Source of the DNA: Sinomicrobium soli
GTDB taxonomy: Bacteria; Bacteroidota; Bacteroidia; Flavobacteriales; Flavobacteriaceae
NCBI RefSeq assembly: GCF_003285545.1
Contig: NZ_QLNV01000002.1
Location: 405,188-469,187, forward strand
DNA: 64,000 bases
Direction of reading: 5' to 3'
The notes below the pieces were generated by a model. That model made no database searches. It saw nothing but the letters and a program-made list of their open reading frames with translations, and was not told the origin of the DNA. A program made the position numbers and the translations under genes. Positions 28,280 to 36,586 of the stretch are shown one piece after another; position 1 is the first letter of the stretch, and every line of letters starts with the position of its first letter.

Positions 28280-28370
28280 TTTATATGGCCGGGACGACGG
28301 AAAGTAAAAGGATACGGATATCCTCATATTCCGGCTTCAATCCCCGAAAGCCATGAATAAACCATATAAA
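28280..28370 (-). promoter_or_regulatory. Possible riboswitch expression platform (9-nt complementary arms)
   Basis: The 9-nt arm TTTATATGG directly after the B12 box (28362-28370 on the minus strand) is fully complementary to CCATATAAA (28280-28288), which ends 17 nt before the btuB start codon. The pairing would tie the riboswitch 3' edge to the ribosome-binding region. There is no T-run, so control would be at translation rather than termination. This is inference from complementarity. Confidence 0.45.
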
Positions 28371-28530
28371 CCGGCAGGTATTCTGACTTGCTCCCTCCCC
28401 CGGCCTTCCCATTCCTCTCCGGAACAGTGGCCATTAAACGGGTTCGGTTTTTACGAGCTTACAGCTGCGGGACAGTTCCGGATTCACACCGGATTCCCTT
28501 TTAATACCGGTGCAGGGCACCGGTAACCGA
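28370..28530 (-). ncRNA. Cobalamin riboswitch
   Basis: On the minus strand the element contains the conserved core GGGAATCCGGTGTGAATCCG, then GAACTGTCCCGCAGCTGTAA, GCCACTG, and the closing B12 box AAGTCAGAATACCTGCC (28373-28389). These are the defining sequences of the adenosylcobalamin-class riboswitch, which shuts down expression when cobalamin is abundant. It lies in the leader of the BtuB-like operon, and a -7 promoter box sits just upstream. Boundaries are approximate by about 10 bp. Confidence 0.96.
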
Positions 28531-28537
28531 TTTTCGG

Positions 28538-28545
28538 CAAAGATA
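28538..28545 (-). promoter_or_regulatory. -7 promoter box of the B12 operon
   Basis: TATCTTTG on the minus strand is a perfect TAnnTTTG element and would start transcription about at the 5' edge of the riboswitch. No clear -33 TTG is seen at the expected distance. Confidence 0.65.
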
Positions 28546-28767
28546 GTTTATTTTGGCGAACCGGGGAACGCGGGTCTCATAGAACCGTCAGTTACGGGCT
28601 TAAAGCCAGTATTTTCAGTCTGTCACAGGAGTCTGCAATTCCGGGAGAATCCGGGCATAATCGAATCCGATGTGATGGTGATTATAGAAAAAAAACACAG
28701 ATCATTATTCAGCTTTTATTTCCAGTAAAGCGACCTTCAGATTATGGTTCTGAACAGGGAGTTCATA

Positions 28768-29130
28768 TCATTCCTGTACTATATGGGCCAATAAATTAAT
28801 GGTCACTCCGTTAGGGTCCTTTATAAAAAATCGCCTTACTCCCCAGCTTTCATTGGTAATCGGATAGACAATTTCAATATTTTGCTTTGTAGCACGCTCA
28901 TACCAATGATCTATACCGGAAACTTCAATGGATAAGAATACCGCTGAATTATCCGGACTTTTGTCCTTTTCATTCCGGAATACGGATATTTGCGCAGTGG
29001 TATTTTCTACAGATACAAAAGTCAGTATCCATCCCATATCCATGGCCAGTTCCATGCCTAAAAAATCTACATAAAATTTCTTACTCTTTTCTATGTCATC
29101 CGAATAGATATTCGGCACAATTCTTCGCAT
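28768..29130 (-). CDS. VOC (glyoxalase/bleomycin-resistance) superfamily protein
   Basis: A 120-residue VOC-fold protein. The ATG at 29130 begins MRRIVPNIYSDDIEKSKKFY, the usual first beta-alpha unit; the region up to 29190 is not needed. The second half ends with VRRFFIKDPNGVTINLLAHI, the typical closing D-P-x-G-x-x-I/L pattern. Members range from glyoxalases to drug-binding proteins, and the metal-ligand pattern is not conserved clearly enough to name a reaction. It lies upstream of the B12 operon on the same strand but is separated from it by a promoter and riboswitch. Confidence 0.85.
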   Translation of the reverse strand: MRRIVPNIYSDDIEKSKKFYVDFLGMELAMDMGWILTFVSVENTTAQISVFRNEKDKSPDNSAVFLSIEVSGIDHWYERATKQNIEIVYPITNESWGVRRFFIKDPNGVTINLLAHIVQE

Positions 29131-29216
29131 GTTTAATGATGTTTTTATGTGTAAGCGGTGACCAATGCTGCGTAATATACAAATATACACAATGATCTAT
29201 TTCCTTTTACGGACTA

Positions 29217-29531
29217 TCAATGCACATGACACCCTGTCCCGGTTACTTTAAGCATATAGCTGACAAGAATGATACTCCCGGTGATATATACCAGTATTCT
29301 AAGGCAGTGCTCCTTAACTCCGGTTGGACGGTTCTTCTGCCATAGGGCAAGGGCAAAAAGCAGTAATAAGGGAATGGTGGCGGGATACAGCTCCAGGCTT
29401 TTCCCGAAATTGCCCTGCAGCAGGGCCAGCAACGACCTCTGAAAACCGCAGCCGGGGCAGTCGAGCCCTGTAAGCCACTTTACAGGACAGGGTATAAGAT
29501 GATGCCGAAGCCAGTGCCAGATCTCAGACAT
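29217..29531 (-). CDS. DUF2752 small membrane protein (second copy)
   Basis: A 104-residue DUF2752 protein with the motif GLDCPGCGFQRSLLALLQGNF, followed by two hydrophobic helices (PATIPLLLLFALALW and LVYITGSIILVSYML). It differs from the 543-821 copy in length and has a longer N-terminus (MSEIWHWLRHHLIPCPVKW). It sits 85 bp downstream of another small membrane gene (DUF5684), mirroring the pairing of the first copy with the CCC-motif gene. A hairpin terminator separates the two here. The function is unknown. Confidence 0.85.
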   Translation of the reverse strand: MSEIWHWLRHHLIPCPVKWLTGLDCPGCGFQRSLLALLQGNFGKSLELYPATIPLLLLFALALWQKNRPTGVKEHCLRILVYITGSIILVSYMLKVTGTGCHVH

Positions 29532-29545
29532 GTCATAAAATGATC

Positions 29546-29577
29546 ATAAAGCCCGGATGTTGGTGTCCGGGCTTTCT
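29546..29577 (-). terminator. Terminator hairpin after the DUF5684 gene
   Basis: The 10-bp arms AAAGCCCGGA and TCCGGGCTTT enclose an 8-nt loop. On the minus strand the hairpin is followed by only a short T-run, so strength is moderate. It lies between the DUF5684 and DUF2752 genes. Confidence 0.7.
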
Positions 29578-29616
29578 GTTTACTATATCGTCCTGCTTTG
29601 TTCTTTTGCAGGCTTT

Positions 29617-30015
29617 CTATATTTCCGGGTCTATCACCTGAGCCTCCTGTGCAGACGGCCCCTGGTAACGGGCATCTCCGAAACCGAGAATGGGGAAAAA
29701 CACAAATGGCAGCAGCACGAGCCCGATAGTAAATCCTTCGCTCTTTCCGAAACTTTTACTCAACAGGTTGGTGATCCACACCTGAGCCACGATATTGACG
29801 CAGGGTAGCAGCAACAGCACGATCCACCACATGGGTTTCCCTACGATCTCTATGAGTACCACAATATTGTATATCGGTACGATCGCGGCCCACCCGGGTT
29901 TTCCGGCTTTTTCAAAAACCTTCCACATTCCTGCTATGAGAAGTACTATTATTGCCAGGTAAATTACCATCCCAATAAGTCCGGCTACCGCGCCGATCTG
30001 ATCATTTGTTTCCAT
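29617..30015 (-). CDS. DUF5684 membrane protein
   Basis: A 132-residue membrane protein with four hydrophobic helices. The central motif KVFEKAGKPGWAAIVPIYN and the following GKPMWWIVLLLLPCVNIVAQ are typical of DUF5684 (previously grouped with signal-peptidase-like small membrane proteins). A short cytosolic-type tail (DARYQGPSAQEAQVIDPEI) closes it. No catalytic residues are recognisable. It is probably monocistronic, ended by the hairpin at 29546-29577. Confidence 0.8.
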   Translation of the reverse strand: METNDQIGAVAGLIGMVIYLAIIVLLIAGMWKVFEKAGKPGWAAIVPIYNIVVLIEIVGKPMWWIVLLLLPCVNIVAQVWITNLLSKSFGKSEGFTIGLVLLPFVFFPILGFGDARYQGPSAQEAQVIDPEI

Positions 30016-30341
30016 TTTTACTACCGTTTGAAGTTTTTAGATTATGTATGCTGCAAAAATAGCAAAAACCACAAACCGTACACCATCCCCGAAAACAAGT
30101 ATTTTAACCGGATCGGGGAAAGATCTCTACCTGGGCACAAGAGCTTCAACAGCATAACGGAAGTCCCGGAGATTTAACTGCGTTGAGCCCTTCGGGGTTC
30201 TCCTATCCCGATGCTCGGGACAGACTGTCGGAATGACAACCACGAACCTGTTCAGAGTCATGAGCCCCCCCCCATCAACAACTTGTAAACCAGCACACTA
30301 ATAACTAACAACTACGAACTAAGAACTAAGAACTACACCCC
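30016..30341. repeat. Intergenic region with a diverged copy of the permease-array repeat
   Basis: This 326-bp gap has no gene. From about 30135 to 30336 it carries, in the same order, the pieces seen before the four permease genes at 40-48 kb: a TTCAACAGCA block, a CGGAGATT block, a GGGACAG ... GGAATGACA block and an AACTAAGAACTAA run. Inside is the perfect hairpin TCCCGATGCTCGGGA (30206-30220). It is clearly older and more diverged than the copies at 45.3 and 47.9 kb. Confidence 0.65.
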
Positions 30342-31931
30342 CTAATGTACCGCCGAGGCATCAACTTTCCCGGAGCCCTTTCTGATGAGCAGTACAAAAG
30401 GTACGCAGACCAGGAACAACACCCCGAGGTACATAAAGATATCCATATACGACAATACGGTACTCTGCCTGGTAATGGCCCCTTCCAGCAACTGGTAGGC
30501 CTTGTTCAGCGATTCGTTGATGCTGTACCCCTTGCTGATAAACATCTGCTGGTAGGCATTAATGCGCTCCTGTACTTCAAAATCGGCCCCGTTAAGATTG
30601 GGGATGAGGTTTACCCGGTGCTGTTGTCCCAGCCGGGCCACAAAGGTGGTAATAATGGCAATCCCGAACGAACCTCCCAACTGCCTCATCATCCCGGTAA
30701 ACGCCGCTCCCTCTCCGATATCCTTTCCCTTAAGCGTGGACAGCGACAGGGTGGTTATAGGCACAAACAGCAGTCCCAGTCCGATACCCCTGGTGACCAG
30801 CGGCCAGAAAAAATGTTCCGCCCCGGTATCGGGGGTCATCATCAAATACATCCAGTAGCTGTAAATAAAGAATATGGCAAACCCGCCCGCAGCGAGATAT
30901 TTTTGCGATACCCCGCGTTCCAGCAGCTTACCGATCACCGGCATCATAAGCCCCGTGGTGATGGAACTCGGGATAAGCAGCAGCCCCGCATCGGTAGCCG
31001 TCCATCCCAGTATGGACTGGGTATAGATAGGAATGATAAAAGTAGACCCGTACAGGCCAAAACCGAGGATAAAGGTAAGCATCGTACCCATTCTCAGGTT
31101 GTAATTCCTCAATACCCTGAGGTTTACGATGGGATGCTCATACACCAGTTCACGCCATATGAAAAGCACGAGCCCGAAGACCGATACTATACTGAGAATA
31201 ACAATGGTAGCATCTGAAAACCAGTCGTCCTGCTGCCCGTGTTCCAGTACAAACTGCAGCGAACCGATAAAGGAGGCCAGGAATACGATGCCCCACCAGT
31301 CGACCTGGCTGGCCCTGAGCTTTTCTCCGTATTTCGGGCTTTTTACATAGAGCATGGTAAGGAATGTAGCTATAATACCTATGGGCACATTGATATAGAA
31401 AATATAGGGCCATGAAAAATTATCGACCAGGTACCCCCCCAGCGGCGGACCCAACGTGGGGCCTACGATAACTCCCATACCATAGATGGCCTGGGCCATG
31501 CCCCGTTTTTCCAGCGGGTAGCTTTCCGTAATAATGGTCTGGGCGGTAACCAGCAGTGCACCGCCTCCCATTCCCTGGATAAAGCGAAAGAGCACCAGTT
31601 CCCATATATTGGTGGCATTACCACATAAAAAGGAGGTCACCGTAAAGATAATAATGGACGCTGCAAAATAATTCCGCCTGCCGAACTGTTTGGAAAGCCA
31701 GCTCGTCATGGGGATAATAATGACATTGGCGATCGCATAGGCGGTAATTACCCAGGCAATGTCGTTCAGCGACGCCCCGAGGCTTCCCCTCATATCGTTG
31801 AGGGCCACATTGACGATAGTGGTATCTATGATTTCCAGGAGGGCACACAAGATGGCAGTAATTGTGATAATCGCCCTCCGGAAACCATATTCTACCAGGT
31901 CATTTTCGTTTGTTTCCTGTATTTCAGCCAT
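30342..31931 (-). CDS. emrB: DHA2-family drug:H+ antiporter, EmrB/QacA type
   Basis: A 529-residue major-facilitator transporter with 14 predicted helices. The N-terminal LEIIDTTIVNVALNDMRGSL and the motif C region MGVIVGPTLGPPLGGYLVD are diagnostic of DHA2 multidrug exporters. It would form the inner-membrane pump of a tripartite system that expels hydrophobic compounds across both membranes. The adaptor gene ends 3 bp upstream and the outer-membrane channel gene precedes that, so all three parts are in one operon headed by a TetR regulator. The substrate is not predictable. Confidence 0.95.
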   Translation of the reverse strand: MAEIQETNENDLVEYGFRRAIITITAILCALLEIIDTTIVNVALNDMRGSLGASLNDIAWVITAYAIANVIIIPMTSWLSKQFGRRNYFAASIIIFTVTSFLCGNATNIWELVLFRFIQGMGGGALLVTAQTIITESYPLEKRGMAQAIYGMGVIVGPTLGPPLGGYLVDNFSWPYIFYINVPIGIIATFLTMLYVKSPKYGEKLRASQVDWWGIVFLASFIGSLQFVLEHGQQDDWFSDATIVILSIVSVFGLVLFIWRELVYEHPIVNLRVLRNYNLRMGTMLTFILGFGLYGSTFIIPIYTQSILGWTATDAGLLLIPSSITTGLMMPVIGKLLERGVSQKYLAAGGFAIFFIYSYWMYLMMTPDTGAEHFFWPLVTRGIGLGLLFVPITTLSLSTLKGKDIGEGAAFTGMMRQLGGSFGIAIITTFVARLGQQHRVNLIPNLNGADFEVQERINAYQQMFISKGYSINESLNKAYQLLEGAITRQSTVLSYMDIFMYLGVLFLVCVPFVLLIRKGSGKVDASAVH

Positions 31932-31934
31932 AGC

Positions 31935-33017
31935 TTATTTTAAATGCACGTCTACGAATACGTTCATCCCGGAACGCAGGCGGGCCAACTTTTCCTGATC
32001 GTTACCGGGAGCAAAATCTATTTTTACGGGAAGCCTCTGTACGGTTTTCACAAAGTTCCCGGTGGCATTATCCGGGGGCAGCAGCGAAAACCGGGCACCC
32101 GTTGCAGGAGAGAATGCGGTAACTTCAGCTTCGAATTCCTCCCCGGGGTAGGCATCGACCTCTATGCTTACCTTTTGCCCCGCTCGCATCTTGTTGAGCT
32201 GGGTTTCCTTGAAATTGGCCACCACCCAGAGGTCATGGGTGTTTACCAGGTAGAACAACGACTGTCCCGGGCGGACAAACTGCCCTTGCTGCAGGTCTAC
32301 CGCAGACAACTGCCCGTCTATGGGTGCCGTAACCACGGTATACCCGAGGTTGAGCAATGCCGCATCCAGGTTGGCCTGTGCACTTTCCACATTGGCTTCG
32401 GCCACAATCACCTGCTTTTCGGATATTTCGGTCTGGGATACGGCAGCACTGTGCTGGCTGCTGGTAGCCTTTTGCCGGCTCTGCAGGATCTTTAACTGCT
32501 GCTCTGCCTCATCCCTGGCCGCAAGGGCCTGTTCGTATTGCTGGGCCGTAATGGAGTGATTCTCATACAGGTTCTTAAACCTTTCGTAATCCTTGTTTGC
32601 CCTCCACAACCGTGTCCTGGCAGTTTCTATATTGCCCCTGGCCGACTGCACCTGCGATCCGGAAGCTGCGGCATTGGCCACATACGAACCTATGCTGGCC
32701 TTTGCCACAGCGAGCTGGCTTTCGGCCGCTGCCAGGCCGGCACGGGCCTGCTCCAGCCTCACCTTGTAGTCCTGGTCGTCGATCACAAAGAGGGTATCTC
32801 CCTTCTTTACCGTTTCGTTATCGGTAACGTAAACCTTTTTTACATATCCTTCAACACGGGGTATCACCGGGTTCATCCTGGCTTCTATCTGTGCGTCGTC
32901 GGTAGTTTCGTGTGAAAAGGAATGTATTAATTTGTATCCGCCGTATACCGCACCTACTGCCACCAGTACAGCGATAATGATCACAAATTTCTTATTGGTC
33001 TTTTTCTTCTGTTCCAT
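31935..33017 (-). CDS. emrA: HlyD/EmrA-type membrane fusion protein
   Basis: A 360-residue periplasmic adaptor. One N-terminal membrane helix (KFVIIIAVLVAVGAVYGGY) is followed by a split lipoyl/biotinyl domain (ARMNPVIPRVEGYVKKVYV and LGYTVVTAPIDGQLS), which flanks a long coiled-coil hairpin of about 120 residues rich in Ala, Gln and Glu. A beta-barrel domain follows (VVANFKETQLNKMRAGQKV). It would link the EmrB pump to the TolC-type channel encoded upstream. It lies 3 bp from emrB and 19 bp from the channel gene. Confidence 0.95.
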   Translation of the reverse strand: MEQKKKTNKKFVIIIAVLVAVGAVYGGYKLIHSFSHETTDDAQIEARMNPVIPRVEGYVKKVYVTDNETVKKGDTLFVIDDQDYKVRLEQARAGLAAAESQLAVAKASIGSYVANAAASGSQVQSARGNIETARTRLWRANKDYERFKNLYENHSITAQQYEQALAARDEAEQQLKILQSRQKATSSQHSAAVSQTEISEKQVIVAEANVESAQANLDAALLNLGYTVVTAPIDGQLSAVDLQQGQFVRPGQSLFYLVNTHDLWVVANFKETQLNKMRAGQKVSIEVDAYPGEEFEAEVTAFSPATGARFSLLPPDNATGNFVKTVQRLPVKIDFAPGNDQEKLARLRSGMNVFVDVHLK

Positions 33018-33036
33018 TTTCTGAAAAATGATTTGT

Positions 33037-34347
33037 TTATTGATTTATATGGTTAGTCAGCGTACCCTGTGCAGTCAGGAATTCGTAATACTTACGGGTG
33101 ATCTCCGCCCTGGCATAGGCCAGGTCTATTTTTGACTGCAGCTGCTGTATATCGGCCTCCAGGAGATCGTTGGTATCTACCAGCCCGTTGTCGTACTTGT
33201 CCTTTACGATACGGTAATTCTCGGTGGCCTGTTCCTGCGATTCGGTATACACCTCGTATTTCCTGATGGCGAGCCTGTAATCTTCAAGAGCATTTCTGAC
33301 CTGTATATCTACCTGGTCGGCATACCGGTCGAGGGAATACTGAAGTTCCGTAGCCTTGCTCCGTGCTTTTTTAACATCGCTTGCGGACTTGAAAATATCC
33401 GAGATGTTATAAGACACCCCCAACCCGAAATTCATCGCATTGGTCACGGTCAGGGCATTGTGTATATCGGCGGCGACATAGCCGCCTACGAGTTGTACCG
33501 AGGGAAAGACCTTACTTCGGGCCACCCTGATCTCGTCTTCCGCGGCCTTTTCCTGGTAGCGAAGGGCTTCGAGATCACTTCGGGAAACCGCCACGCTGTC
33601 TGACAGGGCAACAGGGGCCATATCGAGTTCGCCCTCGCTCACCTCAACAGCAGTCCCCTCCGGCAGCTTCAGAAGTGTAACCAGCCTGTAATGGAGGATA
33701 CGCTCATTTTTAAGGGCCTCTTCAAGGGTCACCCTTACATTGGATTCCTGTAATTTGGCCTTTAAAAGGTCGTTACGGGCCAGCAGGCCGTTCTCTTCCA
33801 TAGCCGTAAAATCCTTTACCCGCTGTTCCGCACTTTTGAGGTTTTCCCGTACCAGGATCACCGTTTGCCGGGCCTTGTACAGGTTGATATAATCGGTGAC
33901 GGTTTTCATGACCAGCTGCTCCTTTTCGCTCACCGCAGTCAGTTTGGCCGCTTCAAGACGGTTTTCCCCTGCGTGCACGAGATTTTTGAGCCTGAACCCG
34001 GAAAACAACGGTACCGAAGCACTCACCTGCCCCAGCATAAGGCGGTTTACATCCGGGGCGACACCTTCTCCGCCTTCCCCGTCTCCGGACAGCAGCGGAC
34101 TTTGTATATTGGGCTCCGTAAGGTGCAGGTACTGCCCTGAAACCCCCAGGTCGGGATATCGGGCATTCCTGGTCACATTTAACTCGCTGACAGCCGTATT
34201 TACCTTTTCTTCGGCAATTTTTGCTTCATCCCCGTTGGTCAGTGCCAGTTTTATGGCTTCCTCAAGCCCCAGCGGTTTTCTCTCCTGTGCCGTAAGTCCC
34301 GTTGATATTACGGATAACAGGAAAAACAATAACAATTTAGATTTCAT
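33037..34347 (-). CDS. TolC-family outer-membrane efflux protein (drug efflux operon)
   Basis: A 436-residue outer-membrane channel protein. The ATG at 34347 starts a signal peptide (MKSKLLLFFLLSVISTGLTA-QE); the upstream codons to 34386 are not needed. Two OEP repeats are visible, each starting with an L-x-E-A-I-x-L-A-L helix (KPLGLEEAIKLALTNGDEA) and containing long amphipathic helices (DYINLYKARQTVILVRENL). A loop near VAPDVNRLMLGQ precedes the first transmembrane strand region. It completes the tripartite pump with EmrA and EmrB, and starts 173 bp after the tetR stop. Confidence 0.93.
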   Translation of the reverse strand: MKSKLLLFFLLSVISTGLTAQERKPLGLEEAIKLALTNGDEAKIAEEKVNTAVSELNVTRNARYPDLGVSGQYLHLTEPNIQSPLLSGDGEGGEGVAPDVNRLMLGQVSASVPLFSGFRLKNLVHAGENRLEAAKLTAVSEKEQLVMKTVTDYINLYKARQTVILVRENLKSAEQRVKDFTAMEENGLLARNDLLKAKLQESNVRVTLEEALKNERILHYRLVTLLKLPEGTAVEVSEGELDMAPVALSDSVAVSRSDLEALRYQEKAAEDEIRVARSKVFPSVQLVGGYVAADIHNALTVTNAMNFGLGVSYNISDIFKSASDVKKARSKATELQYSLDRYADQVDIQVRNALEDYRLAIRKYEVYTESQEQATENYRIVKDKYDNGLVDTNDLLEADIQQLQSKIDLAYARAEITRKYYEFLTAQGTLTNHINQ

Positions 34348-34520
34348 ACAGTACAAATAAATTCTGATTAAGCTACTTGTAAACAATACATTACATTAAT
34401 ATGATCAGATCCTTTTTTTGTCCGGGACCCGGAAATGAAGTTTTTCCGGCTTCTGCCGGCCGGATACCCGGCGTGCCGCGGACTTGTGCCGCAGAACCTG
34501 CCCCGAACCCGTGTTACAGG

Positions 34521-35144
34521 TTAAGGGCTTCCGCTGGAAAGTAAGGCTTTTACGGTTTGCTGAATATGTGCCGTTAAGGTAGTATACACATAATCGTCTA
34601 TGGCGTCTTCCCCGCTTATCTGTAGAAGAGCCAGAAAAAATTTCTTGTTGTAGTAAAAGTGGAAATAAGTGCCCAGCACGGTAGGTATGATAAGCGCGAT
34701 GTTAATATCCGAAGCAAACACCCCCGCTTCCTGTCCGTTCCTGATCAAGGTTTCGACCAGCTTGTAGTTTTCGATCTTCTGGGAGATATATCGCTCGAAA
34801 CTCACCTGCCTGACCGGGTTCGAATATTCGAAATTCACCACCTTATAGGCGCGCCTGTTATCGTGTATCCTCCGGATCATAAAGGCTATCATATGGTCTA
34901 TCTTCTCATGGTACCCCCCTTCTTCCGACATCACCTTGTCCATCTCCTTCCGGAACCCCGCAAACCGGTGAAACAACAAGGCATCCAGCATTTTTTCCTT
35001 GGAACCGAAATAATAGGAGATCATGGCGATATTGATACCGGCCTCTTTGGCGATCTGCCGTACCGAGGTACCGTCAAAACCGTTCTCCGCAAACAGCTTT
35101 TCAGCAACTTTGAGAATATGAACCTGTTTTTCATTGAGTTCCAT
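34521..35144 (-). CDS. TetR/AcrR-family transcriptional repressor of the efflux operon
   Basis: A 207-residue regulator. The N-terminal TetR helix-turn-helix is clear (KLFAENGFDGTSVRQIAKEA and GINIAMISYYFGSKEKML). The C-terminal helical part would bind the inducer. It precedes the tolC-emrA-emrB genes on the same strand, and a 29-bp dyad overlaps its own promoter (35168-35203). Derepression by pump substrates is the usual logic of such loci; that it also controls the pump genes is inferred from the shared operon. Confidence 0.93.
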   Translation of the reverse strand: MELNEKQVHILKVAEKLFAENGFDGTSVRQIAKEAGINIAMISYYFGSKEKMLDALLFHRFAGFRKEMDKVMSEEGGYHEKIDHMIAFMIRRIHDNRRAYKVVNFEYSNPVRQVSFERYISQKIENYKLVETLIRNGQEAGVFASDINIALIIPTVLGTYFHFYYNKKFFLALLQISGEDAIDDYVYTTLTAHIQQTVKALLSSGSP

Positions 35145-35167
35145 GCCTCACTTTTTAATTGAAGGGG

Positions 35168-35203
35168 CAAAATTAAACATTCGTTTGAATTAAACGTTTG
35201 TTT
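35168..35203 (-). promoter_or_regulatory. tetR promoter and overlapping TetR operator
   Basis: A perfect -7 box, TAATTTTG, lies on the minus strand at 35168-35175. The adjacent 29-bp dyad (35175-35203) has arms AAACA / TGTTT outside and CGTTT / AAACG inside, with 11 of 14 base pairs matching. Bound repressor would cover the promoter spacer. The tetR ATG is 24 bp downstream of the -7 box. Confidence 0.75.
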
Positions 35204-35242
35204 AGTTTTTGTTTTTACATTTTTTTAACATTGAACAACACA

Positions 35243-36586
35243 TTACAAAACAAGGCTCACTACTGTTCCCTGCCCTTCGGTACTTTGCAGTTGTATTCTT
35301 CCCTGGTGCAACAACACGATCTGTTTGCACAGGCTCAGCCCGATCCCGCTTCCCTTTTTTTTGGTACTGAAAAAGGGTACAAATACATGCTCCATCACAC
35401 TTTCGGGAATTCCCCTTCCGTTATCGGAGACCCTGATACGGGTATGTTCGTTCCCCGGACGGTCTGCAGCGATCACGATATGGGGGTTTTCTATTCCGGA
35501 ACACGCATCTACGGCATTCAGGATAAGATTGATAAGTACCTGTTCGATAAGATAGGTATCGATCTGCACTTCCAGGTCATGGGGCGTTATACGATAATCC
35601 ACAACGATATTTTTTGCACTCAGGGAAGGATACATAAGCTTGTGAATATTCCTGAAAAGTTCTTCTGCGGATATCCTGTTTTTATTGAGTTGTGTGATCT
35701 TGTTCAGGCTCCTGTAAGTCTTTGCAAATTTCATCAGGCCCTCGCTCCTGGTTTTGATGCTATCGATCCCCAGGTGCAGGTCCTCCATTTCCAGGGGGTG
35801 GGTCTCCGGATGCTCCATCGCTTCCTGTATATTCGATTTAAGGGTTTCGGCCAGGGAAGAGATGGGCGCTATGGAATTCATGATCTCGTGGGTCATGACA
35901 CTCAACAGTTTTTTCCAGGCATCCGATTCGTTGCGGTTCAGGGTATCGTCGATATTCTGCAGTACGACCAGCCTGAAACTGTCTGCCCCTACCCGGAATA
36001 CGGTATTGGACACCAGCATCTTGCTCTTTTGCCCGTTTACCTCAACAGTTACATCGGTTTCACCTGCATGTTCGTTTTCAAAGACGGCGGCGAACACTCC
36101 GGGCTTTCTGTCGGCTATAAAGCTCACATTCCGTACCGAAGGGATATCGATAAACCGGCGGATCGACTCGTTATCCCACAATACCTTCCCGGTTTCCAGG
36201 TTATAGGCCATAATTCCCACCCCGGCCATTTCCAGGATCTTCCTGAGATACTGGTGCTGCAGCTCTTTATCGCCCTTGATCTCCACAATGGTGCGGTTTA
36301 CCTCGTTAAACCCCCGGTATAGTTCTTTAATTCCCCCGGGCGCCCCTGACTCCGGGTACCAGCGGGAAAAATCGCGGTAACGGACCGCTTCAAAAAATCC
36401 GTCCACCGCCTCAAACCGCCTGTTACAGAATACGTACAGATAGTAACAGCCCATTCCGGCAAACAGGAGCCCGGCAATACAGAGATAGCTGTTGGAGATG
36501 ACCACCCCGAGCACGGCACCTGTAAAACCGGCCATGAGCATCCCGACACGCCATAAAAAGGCTTTTTTATAGGCACTATAGATCAT
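35243..36586 (-). CDS. Sensor histidine kinase paired with the sigma-54 regulator
   Basis: A 447-residue kinase. The ATG at 36586 is used because it overlaps the regulator stop by 11 bp and starts just before two membrane helices (RVGMLMAGFTGAVLGVVIS and LCIAGLLFAGMGCYYLYVF). A HAMP-like linker and a PAS-like segment (AGVGIMAYNLETGKVLWDN) follow. The H-box is LLSVMTHEIMNSIAPISSLA, and the ATPase domain has NLILNAVDA (N-box), VSDNGRGIPE (G1) and KKGSGIGLSLCKQI (G2). No sizeable periplasmic domain is visible, so the signal is probably sensed in the membrane or cytosol. It is coupled to the NtrC-type gene. Confidence 0.93.
   Translation of the reverse strand: MIYSAYKKAFLWRVGMLMAGFTGAVLGVVISNSYLCIAGLLFAGMGCYYLYVFCNRRFEAVDGFFEAVRYRDFSRWYPESGAPGGIKELYRGFNEVNRTIVEIKGDKELQHQYLRKILEMAGVGIMAYNLETGKVLWDNESIRRFIDIPSVRNVSFIADRKPGVFAAVFENEHAGETDVTVEVNGQKSKMLVSNTVFRVGADSFRLVVLQNIDDTLNRNESDAWKKLLSVMTHEIMNSIAPISSLAETLKSNIQEAMEHPETHPLEMEDLHLGIDSIKTRSEGLMKFAKTYRSLNKITQLNKNRISAEELFRNIHKLMYPSLSAKNIVVDYRITPHDLEVQIDTYLIEQVLINLILNAVDACSGIENPHIVIAADRPGNEHTRIRVSDNGRGIPESVMEHVFVPFFSTKKKGSGIGLSLCKQIVLLHQGRIQLQSTEGQGTVVSLVL

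Noticed and set aside
34348..34520. Terminator between tetR and tolC
   Set aside because: A GC-rich hairpin is present, but the adjacent T-run is on the wrong side for the minus strand.
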